DNA from: Acidobacteriota bacterium
GTDB lineage: Bacteria > Acidobacteriota > Aminicenantia > UBA2199
DNA: 33,775 nt
Direction of reading: 5' to 3'
Assembly: GCA_025456175.1 (NCBI GenBank)
Contig: JALOLC010000027.1
Location: forward strand, 1-33,775
Shown: positions 8,390 through 16,404 of the stretch, in pieces
Layout of the letters: each line of letters starts with the position of its first letter
Numbering within the stretch: the first letter of the stretch is position 1
Made by a program: the position numbers and the translations under genes
The notes under the pieces: generated by a model
What the model saw: the letters and a program-made list of their open reading frames with translations, nothing else
Told to the model about the DNA's origin: nothing
Databases searched by the model: none

Positions 8390-8941
8390 ATGGAGTTGAT
8401 GGACCTGTTGGCCAAGCGCCGCGCCTACCGTTCGCTGGCGCCGGCCGCAATCGGCGAGGAAACGGCCCGTGACCTGGCCGCCGCCGCCGCGCTTTCGGCC
8501 TCCTGCTTCAACAAGCAGCCCTGGCGCTTCGTCTTCGCCTATGAAAAAGAAGTTCTGGACAAGCTGCTGCAGGCCATGAACAAGGGCAACGAGTGGACGC
8601 GGGCTGCATCCATGATCGTCGCCGTCTGCAGCCGCAGGGACCTGGCCTGCGTGGTCAGGGAGCGGGAATACTACCTGTTTGACGCCGGCATGGCCACCGC
8701 CTTCCTGATCCTGAGGGCAACCGAGAAGGGGCTGGTGGCCCACCCCATCGCCGGCTATGACGAGGAGAAAGCCAAGGAAGCCCTGGGCGTCCCCGGCGAC
8801 ATGACGCTGATCACCCTGGTCGTCGTTGGCAGGCACCTGCTGCCGCCCAGCGCGCTCTTGAACGAGCAGCAGCGGGAAATCGAGAAGACCAGGCCGGAGC
8901 GTTTGCCGCTTGACGAGATCATGAGGCTGAACCGCTTTTAG
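8390..8941 (+). CDS. Nitroreductase family protein
   Basis: MDLLAKRRAYRSL, SCFNKQPWRFVFAY, GMATAFLILRATEKGLVAHPIAGYDEEKAKEALGVP; SD AAGGAGG. Confidence 0.85.
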   Translation: MELMDLLAKRRAYRSLAPAAIGEETARDLAAAAALSASCFNKQPWRFVFAYEKEVLDKLLQAMNKGNEWTRAASMIVAVCSRRDLACVVREREYYLFDAGMATAFLILRATEKGLVAHPIAGYDEEKAKEALGVPGDMTLITLVVVGRHLLPPSALLNEQQREIEKTRPERLPLDEIMRLNRF

Positions 8942-8964
8942 CCGCAAGGCGCCGGGGCCGGCCG

Positions 8965-9417
8965 CTACGTGAGTTTTTGCAAGGCTTCCCTGGCCAGCTC
9001 GTCGGCGCGGTCGTTCAGCGCAATGTGGCTGTGCCCGGCCACCTTGTGGAACGTGAGGCGGGAAAAACCATCCTTCAGGGCCAGGAGCCGCAGCCAGAGA
9101 TCCTTGTTCTCCACCGGCTTCTTGCTGGCGTTCAGCCAGCCGTTCCTCTGCCAGCGCAGGTACCATTTCTGCAGCAGGCAATTGGCCAGATAGGCGCTGT
9201 CGGTGAACACCGCCACGGCCAGGGCGCGGTTCTTCACCGCCTCCAGCGCCTTGATGCAGGCCAGCAGCTCCATGCGGTTGTTGCTGGTGTTCCTCTCGGC
9301 GCCCGAGATTTCCCTGGCCTTGCCTTTGTATTGCAGGACGGCCCCCCAGCCGCCGCGGTTTTGCCGCTGCTGGTTGTTGCTGCAGGCGCCGTCGCAATAG
9401 ATGACGATCGTGTCCAT
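8965..9417 (-). CDS. rnhA: Ribonuclease HI
   Basis: IVIYCDGACSNN, GGWGAVLQYKG, NRMELLACIKAL, VFTDSAYLAN, KVAGHSHIALNDRADELA. Confidence 0.93.
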   Translation of the reverse strand: MDTIVIYCDGACSNNQQRQNRGGWGAVLQYKGKAREISGAERNTSNNRMELLACIKALEAVKNRALAVAVFTDSAYLANCLLQKWYLRWQRNGWLNASKKPVENKDLWLRLLALKDGFSRLTFHKVAGHSHIALNDRADELAREALQKLT

Positions 9418-9498
9418 TTTCAGTTCACCCCGAACTTGGGGGCCATTATAGCCCGTCGGCAAGTGGAAAACAATGAGGGCGTTGCCGTTTTTCCCGAC

Positions 9499-9527
9499 TT
9501 GACTTTCATTTTGTTGTGCATTACAGT
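9499..9527 (+). promoter_or_regulatory. Sigma70-like promoter for CheY-like gene
   Basis: TTGACT 9499-9504, N17, TACAGT 9522-9527. Confidence 0.6.
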
Positions 9528-9557
9528 TTTCCCATCCTCAAGAGAGATGGAAGTGCG

Positions 9558-10067
9558 ATGAGCAAGAAAATTGCCATCATTGATGACGATTGCATCATTC
9601 AGGAATCGCTTCAGGAGTTGTTCGGCGACGCGGGCTACCAGGTCTCCAGCGCCAGCGACGGCGCCAGCGGCCTGGAACTGATCGTTCGCGAGAAGCCCGA
9701 CCTGGTGGTGGTCGACATCCTCCTGCCGCGCATGCATGGCATCGCCCTCTGCGAGAAGCTCAAAGCCAGCGCCGATTTCAGCCACGTTCCGATCATTCTC
9801 ATGACGGGGGTGTACAAGGACGTGAACCTGCGCATGTACGTTCACAAGGGTCTGGCCGAGGATTTTATCGAGAAGCCTTTCCGCGAACGCGACCTGCTGG
9901 CGAAGATCGAAAAGCTCCTGGGCAAGGCCCCGGAAAAAGCCGAGGCCGAGCCCGCGGCGCTTCCCAATGCCGTACCTGAGCGCAGCCAGAAGGACCGGCC
10001 TGGCCGCTCGGTGGATCGCGATTTGGACGACCTGGTCAACTGGGCGCACAGCAAGGATATAAAGTAA
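9558..10067 (+). CDS. CheY-like response regulator with short C-terminal tail
   Basis: KIAIIDDDCIIQESL, DLVVVDILLPRMHGI, IILMTG, FIEKPF. Confidence 0.88.
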   Translation: MSKKIAIIDDDCIIQESLQELFGDAGYQVSSASDGASGLELIVREKPDLVVVDILLPRMHGIALCEKLKASADFSHVPIILMTGVYKDVNLRMYVHKGLAEDFIEKPFRERDLLAKIEKLLGKAPEKAEAEPAALPNAVPERSQKDRPGRSVDRDLDDLVNWAHSKDIK

Positions 10068-10089
10068 CAGGCTTCCAGGAGATCGAACT

Positions 10090-10288
10090 CGGTAAACGGT
10101 ACACGGTATACGGCGTACGGCAAGAGAAGGCAATAGTTAAGAAAAAAATTCCAAATAGCAAATAAATCCCAAGTTCCAAATCCCTATGACCCAAACGTAA
10201 GCCCTTTTCAGTTTCTTCTCCTAGTTTTGGTCATTGGTTCATTGGTGCTTTTCTTCACCGTCCACCGTTGACCCTAAACCGTAAACCA
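10090..10288. repeat. Intergenic AT-rich island bounded by inverted 7-bp-period arrays
   Basis: CGG at 10090, 10097, 10104, 10111, 10118; CC(G/C/A) on the plus strand at 10258, 10265, 10272, 10279, 10286; TTGGTCA-type units between. Confidence 0.8.
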
Positions 10289-10314
10289 AGTTCAATTACC
10301 AGGAGACCTGTTGA

Positions 10315-10803
10315 TCACGTTTTTCCGTGGGCCGGATGGTCTCCGCCGTGAGCCATGGCGCGGCCGTGCTCCATGACGCCGGCCAGCAGCGTGGCGCAGA
10401 GCTCCGCGCCGGGCAGCGAACCAGGAAAATTGACGATCAGCGTGCGCCCCTTCATGCCGCTGTAGGCGCGGGAAAAAACGGCGTGCGGGGTCTCGCGCAG
10501 CGATTCGCGGCGCAGCCATTCGCTGAGCCCGGGAATCTCGCGGTCGCACAGGCGGGCGCAGGTCTCGGGGGTGATGTCGCGCGGCGAGAGGCCGGTGCCG
10601 CCGCAGGTCAGGATATAGTCGCGGTCCAGGCGTTCCGTGATCGCCGCGGTGATCGCCTGCGCCTCGTCGGCGACGACCGCCATGGCGATGTCGGCGTCGG
10701 GGAACTTCGCCGCGAGTATCTCCCGGATGCGCGGCCCCGACAGGTCGGCATAGGCGCCGGCCGCGGCCCTATCCGAGACGGTAATCACCGCTATCTTGAG
10801 CAT
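10315..10803 (-). CDS. mogA: MogA/MoaB family molybdenum cofactor biosynthesis protein
   Basis: KIAVITVSDRAAAGAYADLSGPRI, ILTCGGTGLSPRDITPE, VNFPGSLPGAELC. Confidence 0.9.
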   Translation of the reverse strand: MLKIAVITVSDRAAAGAYADLSGPRIREILAAKFPDADIAMAVVADEAQAITAAITERLDRDYILTCGGTGLSPRDITPETCARLCDREIPGLSEWLRRESLRETPHAVFSRAYSGMKGRTLIVNFPGSLPGAELCATLLAGVMEHGRAMAHGGDHPAHGKT

Positions 10804-11206
10804 GGATCCTCCCTCCCTTGAGCACGCGGGCGAAGATGCCCTGCCGGGGCATGATGCAGTCGCCGACGGCGGCATAGATGGCGCAGCGGTCGTGGCACTC
10901 CTTGCCGATCTGGGTGATTTCCAGCTGAGCCTCGCCGATCACGATGGCCTCGCCCGCGTGCGCCTGCGTCCAGTCCACGCCGCGGGTGACGATGTTCTCG
11001 CCGAAGGCGCCGGGAGCCAGGGCCAGACCCTTGGCGCGCATGGTGTCAATGGCTTCACCGGCCAGGAGCGAGACCTGGCGGTGCCAGGGACCGGCGTGGG
11101 CGTCGCCCTCGACTCCATGTCCGGCGCGCAGGACGATCTCAGCGACCTCAATCTTCGCAACGCCCTTTTCCGCGGCGATGCAGACGGCTTCAACCGTGAA
11201 TCTCAT
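10769..11206 (-). CDS. MOSC domain-containing protein
   Basis: HGVEGDAHAGPWHRQVSLLA, PGAFGENIVTRG, GEAQLEITQIGKECHDRC. Confidence 0.9.
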   Translation of the reverse strand: MRFTVEAVCIAAEKGVAKIEVAEIVLRAGHGVEGDAHAGPWHRQVSLLAGEAIDTMRAKGLALAPGAFGENIVTRGVDWTQAHAGEAIVIGEAQLEITQIGKECHDRCAIYAAVGDCIMPRQGIFARVLKGGRIHAQDSGDYRLG

Positions 11207-11645
11207 CCTTGCTCTTCTCCAGCAGGGCGATGGCGCCGATGATCATGTTCTTGTCGACCGCCTTGCACATGTCGTACAGGGTCAGGGCCGCGACGCTGAC
11301 GGCGGTCAGCGCCTCCATTTCGACGCCGGTCCGGCCCTCGCAGACGGCCGTGGCCACGATCTCGACGCCGTCGGCCACGATGTGGAACTGGACGTCCAGC
11401 TGCTGGATGGCCAGCGGGTGGCAGAGGGGGATCAGCTCCGCCGTCTTCTTGCCGGCCTGGATGGCGGCGACGCGGGCCACCGCCAGGGCGTCGCCCTTCT
11501 GCAGGCGGTTCTCCTGCAGCAGCTCCAGGGTGGCCGGGGCCAGGATGATCTTGCCGCCGGCGACCGCCCGGCGCTGACTGTTCGGCTTGAGGCTGATATC
11601 GACCATGCGCGCTTTCCCCGAGTCGTCAAGGTGGGTCATTTTCAT
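11190..11645 (-). CDS. moaC: Cyclic pyranopterin monophosphate synthase
   Basis: MVDISLKPNSQRRAVAGG, KKTAELIPLCHPLAIQ, GRTGVEMEALTAVSVAALTLYDMCKAVDK. Confidence 0.96.
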   Translation of the reverse strand: MKMTHLDDSGKARMVDISLKPNSQRRAVAGGKIILAPATLELLQENRLQKGDALAVARVAAIQAGKKTAELIPLCHPLAIQQLDVQFHIVADGVEIVATAVCEGRTGVEMEALTAVSVAALTLYDMCKAVDKNMIIGAIALLEKSKDEIHG

Positions 11646-12464
11646 CTATCCTCCTATCTGCCAGTTGCCGCGATTGGCGCAGACGCTGCCGCGGGCGGGC
11701 TTGGCGGCCGCGGCCTGCATCAGGCTGGCGCGGATGTCGCTGAAGTCCACCGCGATCTCGCGGTCGGAAAACAGGCAGGGCTTGAGCTTGCCGTCCGCGG
11801 TGAGGCGCAGGCGGTTGCATACGCGGCAGGAAAGGGGCCTCTCGGCATCCAGCGCGCCCGGCGATGGTTGGGATGTCCTCAGTTCGTGCAGGCTGTAATG
11901 ATGGATGCGCTGCAGCCGCAGCCCGTTGCCACGGCAGAATTCCCTCAGTGCTTCGACCTCGCCGTCGTTGAAGCCGGGGATCAATACCATGTTGATCTTG
12001 GTCTGGGCGAAGCCGGCCGCGGTCGCGGCGCGGATGCCCGCCAGCACCTGGCCGATATCGCCGCCGCGGGTGACCTGCCGGTATTTCTCCGCGTCCAGGG
12101 TGTCCAGCGAGATGTTGAGGCGGTCCAGCCCCGCCCGCTTGAGCTCCCCGGCCAGTGGCGCCAGCAGCGTGCCGTTGCTGGTCAGGCTCACCTCGCCGAT
12201 CCCCGGCACGGCTTTGAGCTCGCGGACCAGGAAGGTGATGTTCAGGCGCAGCAGCGGCTCGCCGCCGGTCAGGCGCACCTTGCCTATCCCCAGCCCTACC
12301 GCCGCGGCGACCACGCGGGTGATCTGTTCGTAGGAGAGGATGTCGGCATGGTCCTTCAGGCGGATGCCCTCCGCCGGCATGCAGTAGGTGCAGCGCAGAT
12401 TGCAGCGGTCGGTCACCGAGACGCGCAGGTAGTCGATCTGGCGGTTAAAGGAGTCGAACATCAA
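11646..12464 (-). CDS. moaA: GTP 3',8-cyclase, compact (272 aa)
   Basis: LRVSVTDRCNLRCTYCMP radical SAM motif, RLTGGEPLLR, CRVCNRLRLTADGKLKPCLF second cluster, C-terminal IGG. Confidence 0.95.
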   Translation of the reverse strand: MMFDSFNRQIDYLRVSVTDRCNLRCTYCMPAEGIRLKDHADILSYEQITRVVAAAVGLGIGKVRLTGGEPLLRLNITFLVRELKAVPGIGEVSLTSNGTLLAPLAGELKRAGLDRLNISLDTLDAEKYRQVTRGGDIGQVLAGIRAATAAGFAQTKINMVLIPGFNDGEVEALREFCRGNGLRLQRIHHYSLHELRTSQPSPGALDAERPLSCRVCNRLRLTADGKLKPCLFSDREIAVDFSDIRASLMQAAAAKPARGSVCANRGNWQIGG

Positions 12465-13707
12465 CGCGGCTCCCGGCGGCGATCTCTTTCTGGCCCGTCG
12501 GCACCTGCAGCAGGCCGTTGGCCCGGGCCAGGGCGTGCAGGTGCGCCGAGCCGTGGTAGGAAACGAGTTCCGCCTTGCCGTGGCGCAGGATGACCGGGAT
12601 AAAAACCGTCCGCTCGCCGTTGCCGCGGCGGAAGGGGGAGGTCAGGGTCGCCTGCTGCCGGAGCGGCAGATCGTTGTTGCCCATCATCCGCTGCAGCAGG
12701 GGCTTGATCAAAACCTCGAAGATCACGAAGGTCGAGACGGGATTGCCGGGCAGGCCGAATGCGCACGGACCGGCAGCGGCCGTCCCCTCGTGGGACTGGC
12801 CGGCTGGGGCCGTCCCCTCGTGGGACTGGTCGGCCCGGGTGGAGAAAACCGTGGGCATGCCGGGCTGGACGGCGATCTTCTCGAAGTGCGGGGTAAAGCC
12901 CACGCTCCTCATCGCCGCCGGCACGTGGTCGAAATCCCCGGCCGAAACCCCGCCGGAAATGATCAGGATGTCGCATGCCTCCATGGCGGCGTTGATGGCC
13001 TCGGCCGTGGCCTCCGCGTCGTCCGCGACCCGCCCCAGCAGCACCGGCACCGCTCCCGCTTCCCGCGCCTGGGCCGAGAGCGAATGGGAGTTGCTATCGT
13101 AGATCCGTCCCGGCGCGAGCGGCGTGCCGGGATCGGCCAGCTCCGAGCCGGTGGTGATGATGCCCACCCGGGGGCGTCGGGCCACCGTGGCCTCGGCGCT
13201 GCCCAGCGAGGCCAGCAGCGCGACCTGGGCGGGCCGCAGGCGCACGCCCGCGGCTAGGACCAGCTTGCCCGCCGGCAGGTCCTCGCCCTGGCAACGGACG
13301 TTCACGTGGAGGTCCTGGGCCACGATCCTCATGAGGCCGTTCTCCTCGGCCGTGCATTCGCGCCGGACCACCCGGTCGGCGCCGGAAGGCATCATGGCCC
13401 CGGTCATGATCTTCGCGCATTGGCCAGGCGTAATAACGACCCGCGGCGGCGTGCCGGCGGCGATGGTCTCCACGACACGGAAAGCCGGGGAGGTGTCGCC
13501 GGAAATATAGGCGTAGCCGTCCATGGCCGACTTGTTGAATTCGGGGATGTCGCGGGGAGAAAACACGTCTTGGGCCAGGAAGCGGCCGGCAGCTTCCGCC
13601 AGCGGCACCATTTCGGGTGCAGGCGAGACCGGGAAGCTCATGATGGCCTTTTCCGCTTCCTCCAGGCTGATCATGGGTTTGGCCGTTATCATAAGGTTCT
13701 CGGGCAT
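12445..13707 (-). CDS. moeA: Molybdopterin molybdenumtransferase
   Basis: DIPEFNKSAMDGYA, KIMTGAMMPSGADRVV, IITTGSEL, IISGGVSAGDFDHV, FGLPGNPVSTF; start may be internal (MISLEEAEKAI). Confidence 0.95.
   Translation of the reverse strand: MPENLMITAKPMISLEEAEKAIMSFPVSPAPEMVPLAEAAGRFLAQDVFSPRDIPEFNKSAMDGYAYISGDTSPAFRVVETIAAGTPPRVVITPGQCAKIMTGAMMPSGADRVVRRECTAEENGLMRIVAQDLHVNVRCQGEDLPAGKLVLAAGVRLRPAQVALLASLGSAEATVARRPRVGIITTGSELADPGTPLAPGRIYDSNSHSLSAQAREAGAVPVLLGRVADDAEATAEAINAAMEACDILIISGGVSAGDFDHVPAAMRSVGFTPHFEKIAVQPGMPTVFSTRADQSHEGTAPAGQSHEGTAAAGPCAFGLPGNPVSTFVIFEVLIKPLLQRMMGNNDLPLRQQATLTSPFRRGNGERTVFIPVILRHGKAELVSYHGSAHLHALARANGLLQVPTGQKEIAAGSRVDVRLL
12781..12840 (-). repeat. Two 30-bp units in frame inside moeA (10-aa repeat QSHEGTAxAG)
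   Basis: cgtcccctcgtgggactgg at 12781 and 12811; each contains GTCCC-CTCGT-GGGAC hairpin potential. Confidence 0.85.
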
Positions 13708-13739
13708 CTATTGCAGTGAATGCTCTGTGTCTGCATCGT

Positions 13740-13838
13740 TTCTCCTTTCCAATCGGGGAGGCTGGGCTGTTTCCGGCCCGGCCCTGGCGGTCCATACGCC
13801 TAGCCCGGTATGGGTTGCAGGCCTATGAACTCGGAGAA
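13740..13838 (-). promoter_or_regulatory. Probable molybdenum (or tungsten) cofactor riboswitch upstream of moeA
   Basis: Leader RNA TTCTCCGAG...GGCCTGCAACCCATACCGGGCTAGGCGTATGGACCGCCAGGGCC GGGCCGGAAACAGCCC AGCCTCCCCGATTGGAAAGGAGAA; closing stem TTCTCC/GGAGAA, nested CCATAC/GTATGG and GGGC/GCCC stems; upstream of a Moco operon. Confidence 0.72.
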
Positions 13839-13843
13839 GCTGC

Positions 13844-13872
13844 ATCGTAGCAAAAAGCAGGCCGAAAAGCAA
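13844..13872 (-). promoter_or_regulatory. Sigma70-like promoter for moeA operon
   Basis: Minus strand TTGCTT (13872-13867), N17, TACGAT (13849-13844). Confidence 0.65.
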
Positions 13873-14013
13873 GTGCCGACGCCGTTTCCCCATCCTGATC
13901 CCGCCATGGCCCGCGCCGCCCATGCTGGGCAGGGCCAAGGCCTGAAAAAATTGATTTTCCGAATTCTCTAATCTTGTCGGTAATCTACACTGATTATCGC
14001 GGTTGCGGGCATC

Positions 14014-14042
14014 TTGACAATGCCGGCGCCTTGCGCTATATT
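14014..14042 (+). promoter_or_regulatory. Near-consensus sigma70-like promoter for the zincin gene
   Basis: TTGACA 14014-14019, N17, TATATT 14037-14042. Confidence 0.8.
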
Positions 14043-14128
14043 CACCCCTCGCTCCCTTGATCAAGCAAGACTGCCGGTGACTTCCGCCCAATCCCTGAGT
14101 TTCAGGCTGACAAGGCTCGAGAGAAGCT

Positions 14129-15166
14129 ATGAGCGCCAAGACCATTCGTTCACTTGTGCAGAGCTGGGAAACCGTGCGTTTCGAGCTGCTGAACCGCCGC
14201 ATCTCCGAACTCAACCTGAATCTCTCCGGTTCGCCGGCAGAGGTTTTCGTCCGCCGCCTGCACCGGGAGATGGAGGCCAAGGGCTTCCGTTTCAAGCCCA
14301 CCGTGTATCTCACCGACAGCTGGGGCTGTCCCGACCGCTCCCCGGTCATCGGCATCCCGTTCTACCTGGCCGATGACCGCCTGGCCCGGATCGAGGAGGA
14401 GCAAACGGGGGAGATCGAGGACGACAAGCGCATCATGGCCCTGCTGCGCCATGAGGCCGGCCATGCGGTGAACTACGCCTACCGGCTCTGGCGCCGGCCG
14501 GGATGGGAGGGAGTCTTCGGGCGCTTTACCCGCCCCTACCGCGATTTTTTCCGTCCCGACCACCTGAGCCGCGAGTATGTCCGGCATATCTCGGTCCCCC
14601 CGCACGGACGCACCTACGCCCAAAAGCATCCCGACGAGGATTTCGCCGAGACGTTCGCCGTCTGGCTGACGCCGCGCTCCGGCTGGCGTTTACGCTACCG
14701 CAACTGGCCGGTGCTGGCAAAGCTGCTGTTCGTTGACAAGCTGATGAAGGAAATCCGCCGCCGCGCCCCTGAGAATTCCAGGCTGCGCCTGCAGCGGCCG
14801 GCGGCGGCCATGAACCTCCTGCTTGCCGACCATTACGGAAAGAAGGCGGAGCGCTTCCGGCGCGCCGCCCGCGGCTATGTCGATGACCGGCTCCGCGAGG
14901 TCTTTCCTCCGCCCCGCGGCGCCATGCTGCGGCCGGCCTCCGAGCTGTTCCGCAAGCTCCACGCGCGCCTGCTCGAGCGCGTCGTCCTCTGGTCGAAGCT
15001 GAGCGAGCCCGAGGCCGCGGCCATTCTGCGCAAGCTGGAATCGCGCTCCAAGGTCTTGAAACTGTCCTACCGTCCCGGTCAGGAGGGGGAAAGGACCATG
15101 GATGTCGTCTCGCTGGCCGTGGCGATGGCCCTGGACTACGCTTATACCGGGCGCTTGACCGGCTGA
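14129..15166 (+). CDS. Putative zinc-binding metallopeptidase (zincin)
   Basis: LLRHEAGHAVNYAYRL (HExxH) and downstream HPDEDFAETFAVWL glutamate motif. Confidence 0.78.
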   Translation: MSAKTIRSLVQSWETVRFELLNRRISELNLNLSGSPAEVFVRRLHREMEAKGFRFKPTVYLTDSWGCPDRSPVIGIPFYLADDRLARIEEEQTGEIEDDKRIMALLRHEAGHAVNYAYRLWRRPGWEGVFGRFTRPYRDFFRPDHLSREYVRHISVPPHGRTYAQKHPDEDFAETFAVWLTPRSGWRLRYRNWPVLAKLLFVDKLMKEIRRRAPENSRLRLQRPAAAMNLLLADHYGKKAERFRRAARGYVDDRLREVFPPPRGAMLRPASELFRKLHARLLERVVLWSKLSEPEAAAILRKLESRSKVLKLSYRPGQEGERTMDVVSLAVAMALDYAYTGRLTG

Positions 15167-16248
15167 CGCCGGGTCCGCCTGCGCCGCGGCGCCGCGTCGG
15201 GCTTCGTGGAGAAGATCGGCAGGTGCATGTCGTAGGGCGGTCCCTCGAAGGCGGCCCGAATCACCGCCTGCAGCAGCTCGGGATAGGATATCCCCGCCCG
15301 CTCGGCCGAGCGGGCCAGCCCGATCCCCTTGTCCAGGCAGGGATTGCAGTTGACTTCCAGCACCCGTGGCAGCCCGTCCTCGTCGAGGCGAACGTCCACG
15401 CGGCCGTAGCCCCAGCCCCCGATCACCCGGAAGGCCCTGGCCGCGGTGTCGCTGATCAGCGCCGCCAGGGAGGGCTCGACCCGGGCCGGGCAGATCACCC
15501 GCGTGCGCTTGAACTCCACCGAGGTCTCCACCCACTTGGCCGCGTAGGACATGATGGGCGGGATCCCCTGCGGCAGCCGGGTGTAGTCCACCTCGGCCAG
15601 GGGCATCACGCGCAGCTTGCGGCCGCCCAGGATGCCGACGTTGAATTCGCGGCCGGGCAGGAAACCCTGGACCAGGGCCGGCTGCTTGTAGGATCCGATC
15701 ACTTGGCGCACCTGGTCGCGAAGCGCCTTCTTCGTGTGCACCACCGAATCGCGCCCCATGCCGATGCCAGCGTGCTCCTGGCCCGGGTGGACGATGAGCG
15801 GGAAATGCCACTTGTGGCCGTCGACGGCGGAGACCCGCTCCAGGAGGGTGGTGTCGGAGGGAATGGGGATTCCCGCCCCCTTCATCAGGCTGAGGGCCAT
15901 GTACTTGTCGCGGCTCAGCCCGAGGGCGAGGGCGGGGGAGCCGGTGATGGGGTAGCCGAGCATGCGGATGAACGCCGCGAAGCGCATCTCATAGAGGGCG
16001 CCGTGGACCACATCGTCGTACTGGTTGAAGATGACATGGGGACGGAGGCGCTTCAGCTTGCGCTGGAGCTTGGACAGGTCCCCGGCCAGGTGGATGATGA
16101 CCACGTCGTGGCCCAGGCCGCGCAGCGTGCGCGCCATGCGGCGGATCATCAGCCGCAGGTGATGGCCCGAACTGCTGTCGCTTGAAGCGGCCTCGTGCTG
16201 GGCTTCCTCGTAGGAGTTGTAAGCGATCGCGACCCGGAGTCGCTTCAT
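15142..16248 (-). CDS. ATP-grasp ligase (D-Ala-D-Ala ligase-like)
   Basis: GLSRDKYMALSLMKGAGIPIPSD, QGFLPGREFNVGILG, GYGRVDVRLDEDGLPRVLEVNCNPCLD; overlaps the zincin gene tail-to-tail by 25 bp. Confidence 0.85.
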   Translation of the reverse strand: MKRLRVAIAYNSYEEAQHEAASSDSSSGHHLRLMIRRMARTLRGLGHDVVIIHLAGDLSKLQRKLKRLRPHVIFNQYDDVVHGALYEMRFAAFIRMLGYPITGSPALALGLSRDKYMALSLMKGAGIPIPSDTTLLERVSAVDGHKWHFPLIVHPGQEHAGIGMGRDSVVHTKKALRDQVRQVIGSYKQPALVQGFLPGREFNVGILGGRKLRVMPLAEVDYTRLPQGIPPIMSYAAKWVETSVEFKRTRVICPARVEPSLAALISDTAARAFRVIGGWGYGRVDVRLDEDGLPRVLEVNCNPCLDKGIGLARSAERAGISYPELLQAVIRAAFEGPPYDMHLPIFSTKPDAAPRRRRTRRQPVKRPV

Positions 16249-16276
16249 GCCGTCTTTCCGCTTTTCATGTTCCTAT

Positions 16277-16305
16277 ATCTTAAAACAAATCACGGCCGAC
16301 TGCAA
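16277..16305 (-). promoter_or_regulatory. Sigma70-like promoter for ATP-grasp gene
   Basis: Minus strand TTGCAG (16305-16300), N17, TAAGAT (16282-16277). Confidence 0.5.
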
Positions 16306-16404
16306 CCGTTGGCTAGGCGAATGCCTGGCAGGGGAGAGCGCGGAGGCGGCCGCCCTGTTCAGGGCGCTGCGGTCAAAAGCGGAACGGCGCGCTTGGGGCG
16401 GGTT

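Noticed and set aside
13708-14355. 215-aa minus-strand ORF upstream of moeA
   Set aside because: Overlaps the predicted riboswitch, the divergent promoters and the zincin gene; no domain.
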